Notes: generated by a model from the letters alone, not told the origin. Shown: positions 24,669 to 33,692, counted from the first letter of the stretch. The stretch is DNA of 64,000 nucleotides from JACDER01 sp963842575 (GCA_963842575.1 CAWJGS010000004.1:1-64000), one strand, 5' to 3'. Program-made: numbers and translations.

Positions 24669-26528
24669 CTAGAGCGATCCTGCGAGCGTCGCGAGGACCT
24701 CGGTGCCGTAGCGCTCGAGCTTCGCCGGCCCTACGCCGCTGACGCCGGCGAGTTCCGCCGCCGTCTCGGGACGGCGCGTGGCGATCTCGGCGAGCGTCCG
24801 GTCGTGGAAGACCACGTAGGCCGGCACGCCGTCGCTGCGCGCCCGGCTCAGGCGCCACTCCTTGAGGGCCCGGTACACGGGGGGAAGCTCGGCCTCGTCG
24901 GGCTTCGCCGCCCGCTCGCTCGAGCCTGCGATCCCGAGCTCGGCGAGGAACGGGCTCGCTCGCCCGGCCCGCGTCAGGATCAGATGGCGCTTCGCGCGGG
25001 TCATCCCCACGTAGAGCAATCGCCGTTCCTCCGCGACGGCGTCATCCGTCTTTGCCTGCCGGACCGGAAGCTCGTTCCGCTCGAGCCGGGGAAGGAAGAC
25101 GGCCTCGAACTCGAGGCCCTTTGCACGGTGATAGGTCAGGAGGTTCACCCCCTCTTCCTCGCTCCCGTCCGCGAGCCGCTGCTCGAGAACGGTCACGAAC
25201 TCGGCGACCGTCCTCAGGCCGTCGTCGAGCTCCTCCGCCAAGCGGACGAGCCGCGCGAGATCCTGCTGGCGCGTGAGCTCGTACTCGCCCAGGCCCTCGG
25301 CCGGCTCCGGCAAGAGCCCTTGCTCCTCGGCAAGCCTGCGCACCGTGGAGCCGACCTCCGTGGAGGTCGAGCGGCGGAGCATGGGCAGCAACCGGCGCGC
25401 GGCCGCACGCTCGAGGAACCCACCCGCGCGCACGCGGTACGGGATTCCCGCGGCCGCGAGCGCTTCCTCGTACTCCTCCGAGCGCGCATTCGTCCGGTAG
25501 AGAACGGCCATCTGCTCGTAGCCCACGCCGTCGCGCTGCAGGGCATGAAGCTGCTCGACCAGGAATGCCGTCTCGTCCTCGCGCGCCCCGAACGCGCGCA
25601 CGACCGGCTCCGGGCCGTCCGGGCGAACCGCACGCAGCGTCTTCTCCGCCCCGCCGAGCCGTGGGGCGAGCCGGTTGGCGAGCTCGAGCACCTGCGGGCT
25701 CGAGCGGTAGTTCTCCTCCAGCCGGAAAAGCCGGCCGCGCATCGTGAGCAGGTAGGACGGCGTCGCTCCGGTGAATGCATAGATCGACTGGTAGTCGTCG
25801 CCGACGACGCAGAGGTCGTCGCGCTCGCCGAGCCACAGCTCGAGCAGCGTCTGCTGGAGGAGGTTCACGTCCTGGTACTCGTCGACGGTGAAGGCCCGAA
25901 ACCGGGACTGGAACCGCTCGCGCGCGGACGCATCCCCTTCGAGCAGCCGCACTGCGAGCTCGAGCATGTCCTCGAAGTCGACGAGGCCTCGCTCGGACTT
26001 GCGGAGCTCGTACTCGCGGTAGACGCGCTCCATCAGGTCGGGTGGGATCGGGGGCTTGTGGCCGTCGAGCGAACGCCGGTACTGCGCCGGCCCGATCCGC
26101 CTGTTCTTCGCCCGCTCGATCTCGGTCGCGAGATCGGCGGCGGGACGGAAGCGAAACGGCTTCGGAAGCGCGTTCGCAATGTGGCGGAGCGTGACCACCT
26201 TCGAGGGCAGCACATTTCCGGGCGGATCCGGCGCGAGCCCTCGTAGCACCGCGAGCGCGGCCGAGTGAAACGTGCGGGCCTCGACCCCGGCCACTCCGAG
26301 GGAGGCCAGCCTGGAGCGCATCTCGCCGGCGGCCTTGTCCGTGAACGTCACCGCCAGGATCTCGGACGGCTCGAACGTCCCCGAAGCCACCTGGTATGCG
26401 ATGCGGCGCGTGATCGTCGTCGTCTTGCCGGATCCGGCTCCGGCGACGATGCAGACCGGCCCGCGGACGGCCTCGACGGCGGCCCGCTGCTCGGGGTTCA
26501 GGCCGTCGAGGATCCTCGCAGCGTCCAC
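24669..26528 (-). CDS. uvrD2: Superfamily 1 DNA helicase, UvrD2-like with HRDC domain
   Basis: ATP-dependent 3'-5' DNA helicase for repair. The 619-residue protein shows helicase motif I GAGSGKT at 30-36, Ia LAVTFTDKAAGEM, II VDEYQDVN, III VVGDDYQSIYAF, IV FRLEENYRSS, V VNLLTYHRAKGLEFEAVF and VI RRLLYVGMTRAKRHL. After the helicase core a degenerate linker leads to an HRDC domain (WRLSRARSDGVPAYVVFHDRTL, then GVGPAKLERYG), the arrangement of mycobacterial UvrD2. It is shorter than UvrD2 of mycobacteria. The ATG at 26528 is a clean start. Confidence 0.93.
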   Translation of the reverse strand: MDAARILDGLNPEQRAAVEAVRGPVCIVAGAGSGKTTTITRRIAYQVASGTFEPSEILAVTFTDKAAGEMRSRLASLGVAGVEARTFHSAALAVLRGLAPDPPGNVLPSKVVTLRHIANALPKPFRFRPAADLATEIERAKNRRIGPAQYRRSLDGHKPPIPPDLMERVYREYELRKSERGLVDFEDMLELAVRLLEGDASARERFQSRFRAFTVDEYQDVNLLQQTLLELWLGERDDLCVVGDDYQSIYAFTGATPSYLLTMRGRLFRLEENYRSSPQVLELANRLAPRLGGAEKTLRAVRPDGPEPVVRAFGAREDETAFLVEQLHALQRDGVGYEQMAVLYRTNARSEEYEEALAAAGIPYRVRAGGFLERAAARRLLPMLRRSTSTEVGSTVRRLAEEQGLLPEPAEGLGEYELTRQQDLARLVRLAEELDDGLRTVAEFVTVLEQRLADGSEEEGVNLLTYHRAKGLEFEAVFLPRLERNELPVRQAKTDDAVAEERRLLYVGMTRAKRHLILTRAGRASPFLAELGIAGSSERAAKPDEAELPPVYRALKEWRLSRARSDGVPAYVVFHDRTLAEIATRRPETAAELAGVSGVGPAKLERYGTEVLATLAGSL

Positions 26529-26671
26529 GCGGCCACCCTAGTGCGCGGGGCGGTCGGCTTCGTTTCAACTTCTCGACAGAAGCGCGCCGGGTTAGTGATC
26601 ATCCTGCACCGTGGACTCGTTCGCTAGTTGTCAGCAGACTACTTGAGACACCTTGATGTGTACAGAGGTGT

Positions 26672-26890
26672 ATGATGGTGCCGATGGGCAGGACGAATGT
26701 CGTGGTCGACGACAAGCTGATCGAGCGCGCGATGAGCCTGTACGGGCTGCGCACGAAGCGCGAGGTCATCGATCTCGCGTTGAGACGACTCGTCGGCGAG
26801 TACGAGCCGATCGACATGCTCGACATGGAGGGGACCGGCTGGGAAGGGAATCTCGAGGAGATGCGCAGGTCTCGAGTCGTGGACCTGTGA
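26672..26890 (+). CDS. vapB: VapB-type antitoxin
   Basis: Antitoxin partner of the following PIN toxin. The 72-residue product has the VapB family pattern RTNVVVDDKLIERAMSLYGLRTKREVIDLALRRLV, a ribbon-helix-helix DNA-binding half, and a C-terminal tail (DMLDMEGTGWEGNLEEMRR) that would lie in the toxin active site. ATG at 26672, 26675 or 26684 are possible; the conserved part begins at 26684. The upstream TGTACA-4 nt-TGTATGA sequence could be its operator. The stop overlaps vapC by GTGA. Confidence 0.9.
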   Translation: MMVPMGRTNVVVDDKLIERAMSLYGLRTKREVIDLALRRLVGEYEPIDMLDMEGTGWEGNLEEMRRSRVVDL

Positions 26891-27285
26891 TCGTCGCGGA
26901 TACCTCCGCCTGGGTTGATTTTCTCCGGAAGACAGGGAGCGCCGTCCACATGCGTCTCCAAGAGTTGCTGGCGAAACGGCAGCCCGTAGCCGTGACGGAG
27001 GTCGTGATCATGGAGGTCCTCGCGGGTGCACGCTCGGTTCGCCACGCAGCGGAGTTGCGCGCCCACCTGCTGTCGTTTCCGGTCCTGAGACTTAACGGCA
27101 TCGATGGATTCGACGAAGCGGCGGCGCTCTTTCGTGCATGCCGCGCCGGCGGGGAAACCGTCCGCGAGCTCACGGATTGTCTCGTCGCCGCTCCCACGAT
27201 TGCCGCGGGAGCAACCCTTCTCCAGGCCGACCGCGACTTCGAAGTGCTCGCGCGCCACACTCCGCTTCGGCTCGAGCCGGTCTGA
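26887..27285 (+). CDS. vapC: VapC-type PIN-domain ribonuclease toxin
   Basis: Mg2+-dependent endoribonuclease toxin, usually cutting tRNA or rRNA. The 132-residue PIN domain has the acidic residues in place: D5 in VIVADTSAWVDFL, Glu in VTEVVIMEVLAG, Asp in ELTDCLVAAPTIAAG (usually DALIAA in the family) and LLQADRDFEVLA near the end. Start is GTG 26887 overlapping the antitoxin stop. Its stop is 4 bp from the TA dinucleotide that flanks a MITE copy, so the operon and the element share a small mobile-looking patch. Confidence 0.93.
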   Translation: MIVADTSAWVDFLRKTGSAVHMRLQELLAKRQPVAVTEVVIMEVLAGARSVRHAAELRAHLLSFPVLRLNGIDGFDEAAALFRACRAGGETVRELTDCLVAAPTIAAGATLLQADRDFEVLARHTPLRLEPV

Positions 27286-27289
27286 GCTA

Positions 27290-27506
27290 GATGGTTGATG
27301 CCATGAGATCGCCTGCTCCGGGGCGCGAGCTGGTGCGTCTGGGGCGCCGGGGCGGACGCTTGCCGATGCCGGGAGCATCGGTGAGCGGCCGACGCGGCGA
27401 AGCGCAGGCACGGTGGAGGCCGGCTCCGCCGGCCGGATCCGGGCCGGAGCGGCCCAGGCGTGCCAGATCGCGCAGCCGGACGCGCGAGATCGTGGCGTCA
27501 GCCATC
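27290..27506. mobile_element. 217-bp MITE-like element, copy 1 (TA-flanked, terminal inverted repeats)
   Basis: A 217-bp sequence repeated in opposite orientation at 62693-62909 with about four mismatches. It is bounded by TA on both sides (27288-27289 and 27507-27508), starts GATGGTTGATGCC and ends with the near-complement GGCGTCAGCCATC; the terminal inverted repeats extend about 24 bp with a few mismatches. This fits a non-autonomous IS630/Tc1-mariner-type MITE. Both strands are open for 72 codons, but the peptides are low-complexity Arg/Ala/Pro and are not transposase. It separates the convergent vapC and RNA-methyltransferase genes, and its last base completes the TAG stop of the latter. 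Confidence 0.8.
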
Positions 27507-28874
27507 TAGGCGCGAGTGAGCAGCGCGACGGCCTCGACGTGCGGCGTGTGCGGGAACATGTCCACCGGGCGGACGCTCTCGAGGCGGTATCCCCAATCGT
27601 CCTGCAGCGTCTTCACGTTGCCTGCCAGCGTCGTCGGGTTGCACGAGACGTAGACGATGCGCGGCGCTTCCAGCCGCGCCATCCGCCGCAGAGCCTTCCC
27701 CGACAGGCCGGCACGCGGCGGGTCGACGACGACCACGTCCGGCTTCCCGGCCCGGTCCGCAAGCTCCTCGAGCGAATCCGCCACCTCGCCCGCGAAGAAG
27801 GCCGTGTTCGCGATCCCGTTGAGCTGGGCGTTCTCGAGGGCGCAGGCGACCGACTCCTCCGAGACTTCCACGCCCCACACCGTCAGCGCCTCGCGCGCCA
27901 TGGTCAGGCCGATCGTCCCGATCCCGCAGTACAGGTCGTACACCGTCTCTTCGCCGGTCAGCTCGGCGCACTCGACCGCGATCCCGTACAGCCGCTCGGC
28001 CATCGCGGTGTTCGTCTGGAGGAAAGCATTCGGGCGGACGCGGAAGCGCAGGCCGTTGAGCTCCTCCTCGATCGCCTCTTCGCCCCAGAGCAGCTTCGTC
28101 GGGAGGTTCGTGACCTCGGCCGGGCGCTCATTGACCGACCAGTGGATGGAGCGCACTTCCGGAAAGCGGCGCAGCGTCTCGACGAACGACTCTCGCGCGG
28201 ACTTCAGGCTGCCGGGCGCGGTGACGAGCTGGACGAGCGCCTGCCCGGTGTTGCGGCCTTCGCGGACGACGAGATGCCGCAGATACCCGGTGTGCTCGGC
28301 CTGGTCGTAGGCGGGCAGCTGCTCCGAGCGCGCCCAGTCGCGCACGGCCAGCCGGAGGGCGTTTCCTAGCTCGGTCGTGAGCCAGCAGCGCTCGATGTCG
28401 AGCACCTCGTCCCAGCGGCCGGCCTTGTGGAAGCCGAGGGCCACCCCGGACAGGCGTCTGCGTGAACGAGTACTCCAGCTTGTTGCGGTAGTGGAAGACC
28501 TCGACCGCCGGGAGGATCGGCTCGAGCGGCGGGTCCGGAAGGCCGCCGATCCGGCGCAGGGCCTCCCGCACCTGCCCCTCCTTCGCCGCGATCTGCGCCT
28601 CGTAGGCGAGATCCTGGAAGCGGCAGCCGCCGCAGGCGGGGTAGTGCGTGCACGGCGCCTCCACCCGCTCGGGGCCGGGCTCGACGACCTCGAGCGCCAG
28701 CGCCTCCGCGTGATTCCGCTTCACGTTCGTCACGCGGGCGCGTACCTTGTCGCCCGGCAGGCCGCGGCGGACGAAGACGACGAACCCGTTCAGGCGCGCG
28801 ACGCCGTTGCCGCCGTACGCAAGCGAGTCGATCTGGAGCTCGAGCTCCTGGTTCTTCCGGACGGGGGCGGCCAC
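27506..28874 (-). CDS. 23S rRNA (uracil-C5)-methyltransferase of the RlmCD/TrmA family (frameshift near 28450)
   Basis: SAM-dependent RNA m5U methyltransferase, when the two frames are joined about 455 residues. The N-terminal part (from ATG 28874) has a TRAM domain (LELQIDSLAYGGNGVARLNG) and cluster cysteines C-x5-C-x2-C in CTHYPACGGC plus an earlier Cys-free linker. After a one-base shift near 28445-28455 (following FHYRNKLEYSF) the catalytic part continues with VYDLYCGIGTIGL (SAM), VVVDPPRAG and the catalytic Cys in YVSCNPTTLAGN. Which uridine is modified cannot be told. The TAG stop uses the terminal base of the MITE, so the original stop or last residues may have differed. Confidence 0.88.
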
Positions 28875-28891
28875 CCCCCGAGGTTAGCCCC

Positions 28892-29176
28892 CTACCGGTG
28901 GAACTCGTTGTACAGCTCGGCGATCGTCGGCTTGATCCCCTCGCCGGCGCCGCCGGTCACCTTCTCCATCGCGGGGCCGAGCTGGCCCGCGGCGAACTCC
29001 TCGAAGTCCGACTTCGAGTCCCAGACGTCGAAGATCAGCATGCCGTTGTCGGTGGGCGCCGCGTAGTGCGCGATCAGCCCCTTGGGCAGGCCGTCCCCGG
29101 AGATGCCCATCTCGGTGTTGATCGCGTCGTACATGTCCGCACTGGCCGGGATCTCGGTAGTCATCACGATCGGCAT
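28892..29176 (-). CDS. Small dimeric alpha-beta-barrel (ABM-like) protein
   Basis: A 94-residue protein with the beta-alpha-beta pattern of antibiotic-biosynthesis-monooxygenase-like folds: a MPIVMTTEIPASADMYDAINTEM strand-helix, a central LIFDVWDSKSDFEEFAAGQLGPAM block, and a C-terminal IKPTIAELYNEFH. It is clearly related to the protein at 33401-33688, which has VVDVWESREAFGQFAEEQIGP at the same place. No catalytic residues are assignable. It lies between yjbQ and the RNA-methyltransferase gene on the same strand with gaps of 9 and 17 bp. Confidence 0.75.
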   Translation of the reverse strand: MPIVMTTEIPASADMYDAINTEMGISGDGLPKGLIAHYAAPTDNGMLIFDVWDSKSDFEEFAAGQLGPAMEKVTGGAGEGIKPTIAELYNEFHR

Positions 29177-29185
29177 ACGAACCCC

Positions 29186-29584
29186 CTAGTGGAGTGGAGT
29201 AACGAGAACCTTCCGCTCGCGCGGCCCGTCGAACTCGCAGAAGAAGATCCCCTGCCAGGTGCCGAGCGCGAGCTGTCCGTCGTCGAGCGGGACGAGCACC
29301 TGCGGGCTCATGAGCGAGGCGCGCACGTGGGACGGCGCGTTCTCCTCGCCCTCCTCGATGTGCTGCCAGCGCCAGTCGTCCCGCACCATCCGTTCGAGTG
29401 CAGCCTCGAGGTCGCGGGCGACGGCCGGGTCGGCGTGCTCCTGGATGGTCACTGCGGCCGTCGTGTGCGGGACGTAGATCAATACGGCTGAAGCGCCGTT
29501 GACACCGGCGAGCGCTTGCTGGATCTGCTTGGTGATGTCCACCAGCTGCGTCCTGCGTTCGCTCGTCAGATTTATCTCACGCAC
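29186..29584 (-). CDS. yjbQ: YjbQ family protein (UPF0047, secondary thiamine-phosphate synthase type)
   Basis: A 132-residue member of the UPF0047/YjbQ family, a small trimeric metal-binding enzyme reported to have weak thiamine-phosphate synthase activity. The three family blocks are all present: VPHTTAAVTIQEHADP, the WQHIEEGEENAPSHVRASLM His-rich block, and LALGTWQGIFFCEFDGPRERKV. Length is typical. It is the first gene of a three-gene minus-strand run (yjbQ, ABM-like, RNA methyltransferase) and is divergent from the peptidase gene 18 bp away. Confidence 0.93.
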   Translation of the reverse strand: MREINLTSERRTQLVDITKQIQQALAGVNGASAVLIYVPHTTAAVTIQEHADPAVARDLEAALERMVRDDWRWQHIEEGEENAPSHVRASLMSPQVLVPLDDGQLALGTWQGIFFCEFDGPRERKVLVTPLH

Positions 29585-29602
29585 CGCAATATCCTATGGC
29601 GG

Positions 29603-31084
29603 ATGGACTCCGCTCAGCTGGACGCCTACCGCGAGCAGGCGGACCGCTTCATCGCGGAGCTGGACGAGGAGTACTACCTCCACTACGCCGGCCACAAGGA
29701 GACGCTCGACCTCGAGGAGATCTACGCGCGCCACTCCGACCTGACCACGGCGGAGATCGCGCGCGAGATCGGGCACCAGGTGGACGGCGACGCGCGCGTG
29801 CGCGAGCTCTGGCGCTTCGCCTGCGAGGGGCATCTCGGCGAGCTGACGCGAACGTACGACGAGAAGCTCGCAGGGCTCGAGGCCGAGCTGGAGGTGGAGG
29901 TCGACGGCGAGCGAATTCCCTTCCGCCAGGTGCGTCCTGCGATAGCGAACGAGCCCGACCGGGCTCGGCGCGAGCGGCTCGAGCGCGCGCGCACGGCGCT
30001 CCTCGACGAGCAGCTCAACCCCATCTACACGGAGGCGCACGTCGCGACCCACGACGCGGTCCCCGCCCTCGGCGCGGACGGTTACGTCGACCTGTACCGG
30101 CGCTTCGCCTTCCCACTGGACGAGACGGCCGCCCAGTGCCGCGCCTTCCTCGAGTCGACCGAGCAGCTGTACGAGCAGGCGGCCGACCGGCTCTTCCGGC
30201 AGCGGCTCGGGGTCGGTCTCGACGAGGCGCGGCCGTGGGACGTCGCCCGGCTGTACCGCGCGCCGGAGTGGGACTCCGCCTTCCCGAAGGGGACGATGCT
30301 CCCGGCGCTCGAAGCGACGCTCGAGGGCCTCGGGATCGATCTGCGCGCGCAGCAGAACATCCATCTCGACGTCGAGGACCGGCCGCTCAAGACACCGCGC
30401 GCCTTCTGCTCCCCGATCGAGGTGCCCGGCCGCGTGATGCTCGTCATCAAGCCGATGGGCGGCCCCGACGACTGGCACGCGCTCTTCCACGAGGCCGGTC
30501 ACGCGGAGCACTTCGCGCATACGTCACCGAGCCTCTCAATGGAGGCGCGCCGGCTCGGCGACAACGCAGTAACCGAGGGCTGGGCGATGCTGCTCGAGTA
30601 CCTGGTGGACGATCCCGCCTGGCACGCGCGGCGGCTCGACATGCCGCGGGCGGACGAGTTTGCCGCCGAGGGCGCGGCCGTGCTCCTGTATGTCGTCCGC
30701 CGCTACTGCGCGAAGCTCCTGTACGAGCTGGAGCTGCACGCGCTGGACGACGTGACCGCAGCCCGCGCGCGCTACACGGAGCTGCTGGGAGACGCTGTGC
30801 GCATCGAGCCGATGGATGCGAACTACCTGACGGACGTCGACGCCGGCTTCTACGCCACGTCCTACCTGCGCGCCTGGGCGTTCGAGGCGCAGCTGCGGGC
30901 CTATCTCAGGGAGCGCTTCGACACGGACTGGTTCACGAAGCGCGAGGCCGGGTCGCTCCTGCGCGAGCTGTGGGCTGAGGGCCAGGGCTACGACGCGGAC
31001 GAGCTGCTCGGAGAGGTCGCCGGCACGGCGATCGAGCTGGAGGCGATCGCCGACCGGGCGCGGGAAGCCGTCCGTCCTGCCTAG
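29603..31084 (+). CDS. M3-like zinc metallopeptidase
   Basis: A 493-residue zinc peptidase related to oligoendopeptidase F/M3. The HExxH zinc site is HEAGH in WHALFHEAGHAEHFAH near residue 296, and the third ligand Glu is likely in NAVTEGWAMLLEYL about 30 residues later. The all-helical N-terminus and late YVVRRYCAKLLYELELH and ATSYLRAWAFEAQLR helices fit the M3 channel fold. There is no signal peptide, so it acts on peptides inside the cell. ATG 29603 is chosen because upstream codons fall in the divergent promoter gap. It is 17 bp upstream of the COG2403 gene. Confidence 0.85.
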   Translation: MDSAQLDAYREQADRFIAELDEEYYLHYAGHKETLDLEEIYARHSDLTTAEIAREIGHQVDGDARVRELWRFACEGHLGELTRTYDEKLAGLEAELEVEVDGERIPFRQVRPAIANEPDRARRERLERARTALLDEQLNPIYTEAHVATHDAVPALGADGYVDLYRRFAFPLDETAAQCRAFLESTEQLYEQAADRLFRQRLGVGLDEARPWDVARLYRAPEWDSAFPKGTMLPALEATLEGLGIDLRAQQNIHLDVEDRPLKTPRAFCSPIEVPGRVMLVIKPMGGPDDWHALFHEAGHAEHFAHTSPSLSMEARRLGDNAVTEGWAMLLEYLVDDPAWHARRLDMPRADEFAAEGAAVLLYVVRRYCAKLLYELELHALDDVTAARARYTELLGDAVRIEPMDANYLTDVDAGFYATSYLRAWAFEAQLRAYLRERFDTDWFTKREAGSLLRELWAEGQGYDADELLGEVAGTAIELEAIADRAREAVRPA

Positions 31085-31101
31085 CTGCATATAGTTCATT
31101 C

Positions 31102-32439
31102 ATGACCCGAACCCGGGTACTGATCGTGGGAGCGGCCGGCCGCGACTTCCACAACTTCAACCTCGTCTACCGCGGCCGCGAGCAGTACGAAGTGGTCGCG
31201 TTCACCGCGACCCAGATCCCCAACATCGACGGCCGCGTCTATCCGGCGGCGCTCGCAGGCGACCTGTACCCCGACGGCATCCCGATCCGGCCTGAAAGCG
31301 AGCTCGAGCAACTCGTCGCGGACGGGATCGACGAGGTCGTCTTCTCGTACTCGGACGTGACGCACGAGCACGTCATGCACATCGCCTCCCGAGCGCTCGC
31401 GGCAGGCGGGAGCTTCCGCCTGCTCGCTCCGCAGGAGACCGAGCTGCGTTCCACCAAGCCTGTCGTGGCCGTCTGCGCCGTCCGGACCGGCTCGGGGAAG
31501 AGCCAGACGACGCGCCACGTCGCCGCGATCCTGCGCGACGCCGGCCACAAGGTTGCCGTCCTCCGCCACCCGATGCCCTACGGCGACCTCACGAAGCAGG
31601 CCGTCCAGAGGTTCGCCCGCTACGAGGATCTGGACGCGGCGGAATGCACGATCGAGGAGCGCGAGGAGTACGAGCCGCACCTGAGCGAGGGCAACCTCGT
31701 CTTCGCGGGGATCGACTACGGCGCGATCCTGGACGCCGCCGAGCAGGAGGCCGACGTGATCCTGTGGGACGGCGGCAACAACGACACGCCGTTCATCAGG
31801 CCCGACCTGCACATCGTCGTCGTCGACCCGCACAGGCCCGGCCACGAGCTCCGCTACCACCCGGGTGAGACGAACCTGCGCATGGCGGACGTCTGCGTGG
31901 TGAACAAGGTGGACAGCGCGAGCCAGGAGGGGATCGACGCGGTGCTCGACTCGATCCGGATCCACAACCCGACCGCGCGCGTCGTCCTCGCGGCCTCGCC
32001 GTTCCACATCGAAGGCGACGCCTCCGAGATCGCCGGCAAGCGCGTGCTCGCGATCGAGGACGGGCCGACGCTGACACACGGGGAGATGAGCTACGGCGCC
32101 GCCGTCCTCGCCGCAAAGGCGAACGGCGCAGGCGCGCTCGTCGATCCCCGCCCGTTCGCGATCGGCTCGATCAAGCACACGTTCGAGCAGTGGCCGCACA
32201 TGACCGAGCTGCTGCCCGCGATGGGCTACGGCAAGCGGCAGATGGAGGAGCTGCGCGAGACGATCGCCCGGTCCGACGCGGACCTCGTCCTCATCGGAAC
32301 GCCGATCGACCTGCGCCGGATCATCGAGCTGGACAAGCCGGCGCTCCGCGTGACGTACCGCCTGCAGGAAATGGGCGAGCCCACGCTCGCCGAGATTCTC
32401 GAAGAACGCGGCTTGCTGAAGCAGACCGCGCTGGTGTGA
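31102..32439 (+). CDS. COG2403 P-loop protein (cyclic 2,3-diphosphoglycerate synthetase-like)
   Basis: A 445-residue NTP-binding protein of the COG2403 group, whose characterised relative is cyclic 2,3-diphosphoglycerate synthetase of methanogens. The N-terminal domain begins RVLIVGAAGRDFHNFN with a following YEVVAFTATQIPNIDGR; the central P-loop is CAVRTGSGKSQTTR near residue 132; then ILWDGGNNDTPF, HPGETNLRMADVCVVNKVD (NKxD-like base recognition) and DLVLIGTPIDL. In bacteria the real product is uncertain. It overlaps the carbamate kinase start (GTGA), with ornithine carbamoyltransferase nearby, suggesting a link to acyl-phosphate or carbamoyl-phosphate metabolism (inference). Confidence 0.8.
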   Translation: MTRTRVLIVGAAGRDFHNFNLVYRGREQYEVVAFTATQIPNIDGRVYPAALAGDLYPDGIPIRPESELEQLVADGIDEVVFSYSDVTHEHVMHIASRALAAGGSFRLLAPQETELRSTKPVVAVCAVRTGSGKSQTTRHVAAILRDAGHKVAVLRHPMPYGDLTKQAVQRFARYEDLDAAECTIEEREEYEPHLSEGNLVFAGIDYGAILDAAEQEADVILWDGGNNDTPFIRPDLHIVVVDPHRPGHELRYHPGETNLRMADVCVVNKVDSASQEGIDAVLDSIRIHNPTARVVLAASPFHIEGDASEIAGKRVLAIEDGPTLTHGEMSYGAAVLAAKANGAGALVDPRPFAIGSIKHTFEQWPHMTELLPAMGYGKRQMEELRETIARSDADLVLIGTPIDLRRIIELDKPALRVTYRLQEMGEPTLAEILEERGLLKQTALV

Positions 32440-33347
32440 CGACCGTCATAGCGCTGGGGGGAAACGCGCTCATGCGCGCGGGCGAGCGCGGCACCGCCGC
32501 GGAGCAGTTGGCGAATCTGCGCGAGGCATGCGCCGCGCTCGCGCCGCTGTTGAAGGACGCCGAGGTCGTGATCACGCACGGAAACGGCCCGCAGGTCGGG
32601 AACGAGCTCATGCGCCAGGAGCGCGCGGCCGACGAGGTCCCGCCCTTACCCCTCTACGTCGCGGTCGCCCAGACGCAGGCCGAGATCGGCACGCTGATCG
32701 AGACGGAGCTGAGGCCGGTCGCGGGCCGCCCGGTCGCCTGTGTCCTCACGCACGTGCGGGTGGACGACGCGGATCCAGCCTTCGCCGAGCCGACCAAGCC
32801 GGTCGGGCCGTTCTATGCGGCGGAGAAGGCGGAGGAGCTCGAGCGCGACCGCGGCTGGAGGCTCAAGTCGGACGCCGGCCGCGGCTACCGGCGCGTCGTC
32901 CCCTCCCCCGCGCCGCTCGAGATCCTCGAGCTCGGCGCGATCAGGGCGCTGCTCGCCGCCGGAACGTGCACGATCGCCTGCGGCGGCGGCGGAATCCCGG
33001 TCGCGTCGCGCAACGGGCGTTTGAGCGGAATCGACGCCGTGATCGACAAGGACTACGCATCCGCGCTGCTCGCCCGCGAGCTGGGCGCGCGGCGGCTCGT
33101 CATCCTCACGGACGTCCCGGCCGTGCTGCGCCACTACGGGACGGCGGACGCGGAGCCGGCCCGCTCGCTCAGCCCCGACGAGGCGGCGCAGCTTCTTCCC
33201 GAGCTCGCCGCCGGCTCGATGCAGCCGAAGGTCGAGGCCTCCGTCGAATTCGTCCGCGCGACCGGCGGCGAGGCTCTCATCACCTCGCCCGCGGCGCTCG
33301 CGGATGCGCTCGAGGGTCGCGCCGGGACGCGGATCACGGCCGGCTGA
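32436..33347 (+). CDS. arcC: Carbamate kinase
   Basis: Transfers phosphate between carbamoyl phosphate and ADP, usually making ATP in arginine or purine breakdown. The 303 residues have TVIALGGNALMRAGERGT at the N-terminus, ITHGNGPQVGN, the long loop VGPFY / GRGYRRVVPSPAP, ACGGGGIPV, AVIDKDYASALLA and LAAGSMQPKVEA, the complete family signature set. Start is GTG 32436 overlapping the previous stop. Without arcA (arginine deiminase) in the window, the direction of flux is unclear. Confidence 0.96.
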   Translation: MTTVIALGGNALMRAGERGTAAEQLANLREACAALAPLLKDAEVVITHGNGPQVGNELMRQERAADEVPPLPLYVAVAQTQAEIGTLIETELRPVAGRPVACVLTHVRVDDADPAFAEPTKPVGPFYAAEKAEELERDRGWRLKSDAGRGYRRVVPSPAPLEILELGAIRALLAAGTCTIACGGGGIPVASRNGRLSGIDAVIDKDYASALLARELGARRLVILTDVPAVLRHYGTADAEPARSLSPDEAAQLLPELAAGSMQPKVEASVEFVRATGGEALITSPAALADALEGRAGTRITAG

Positions 33348-33400
33348 ACCATTCCCGCCGCCGCGACGAACGAACACGCGACCCCTCTCGAAAGGAGCCG

Positions 33401-33688
33401 ATGATGGCTGTCGCAGTCGACATGAAGTTCCGCGGAGCAACGCTCGAGCAGTACGACGAAGTGATCCGCAAGATGGGCCTCACGGACGGAACCGCCCCGC
33501 CGAACGCGCTCTTCCACTGGGTGAGCGAGACGGACGACGGGCTGCGCGTCGTCGACGTGTGGGAGTCGAGGGAGGCCTTCGGGCAGTTCGCCGAGGAGCA
33601 GATCGGCCCCTACACGCGCGAGGTCGGGATCGAGGAGGAACCCGAGATCGAGTTCCACGACGTCCACAACTACATCATCGCGCGCTGA
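33401..33688 (+). CDS. Small dimeric alpha-beta-barrel (ABM-like) protein, paralogue
   Basis: A 95-residue protein after a good AAAGGAG ribosome-binding site. Pattern: MAVAVDMKFRGATLEQYDEVIRKMGL, LFHWVSETDDGLRVVDVW, then ESREAFGQFAEEQIGPY and a C-terminal EIEFHDVHNYIIA strand. It shares the DVW-S/E-x-x-F-x-x-F-A block with the protein at 28892-29176 and is probably of the same unnamed family. The Shine-Dalgarno and 53-bp gap suggest translation independent of arcC. Confidence 0.75.
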   Translation: MMAVAVDMKFRGATLEQYDEVIRKMGLTDGTAPPNALFHWVSETDDGLRVVDVWESREAFGQFAEEQIGPYTREVGIEEEPEIEFHDVHNYIIAR

Positions 33689-33692
33689 ATAC

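Noticed and set aside
27291..27509. 72-codon frames on both strands of the MITE as genes
   Set aside because: Low-complexity Arg/Pro/Ala peptides on both strands, no ribosome-binding site, and the element is non-coding in form.
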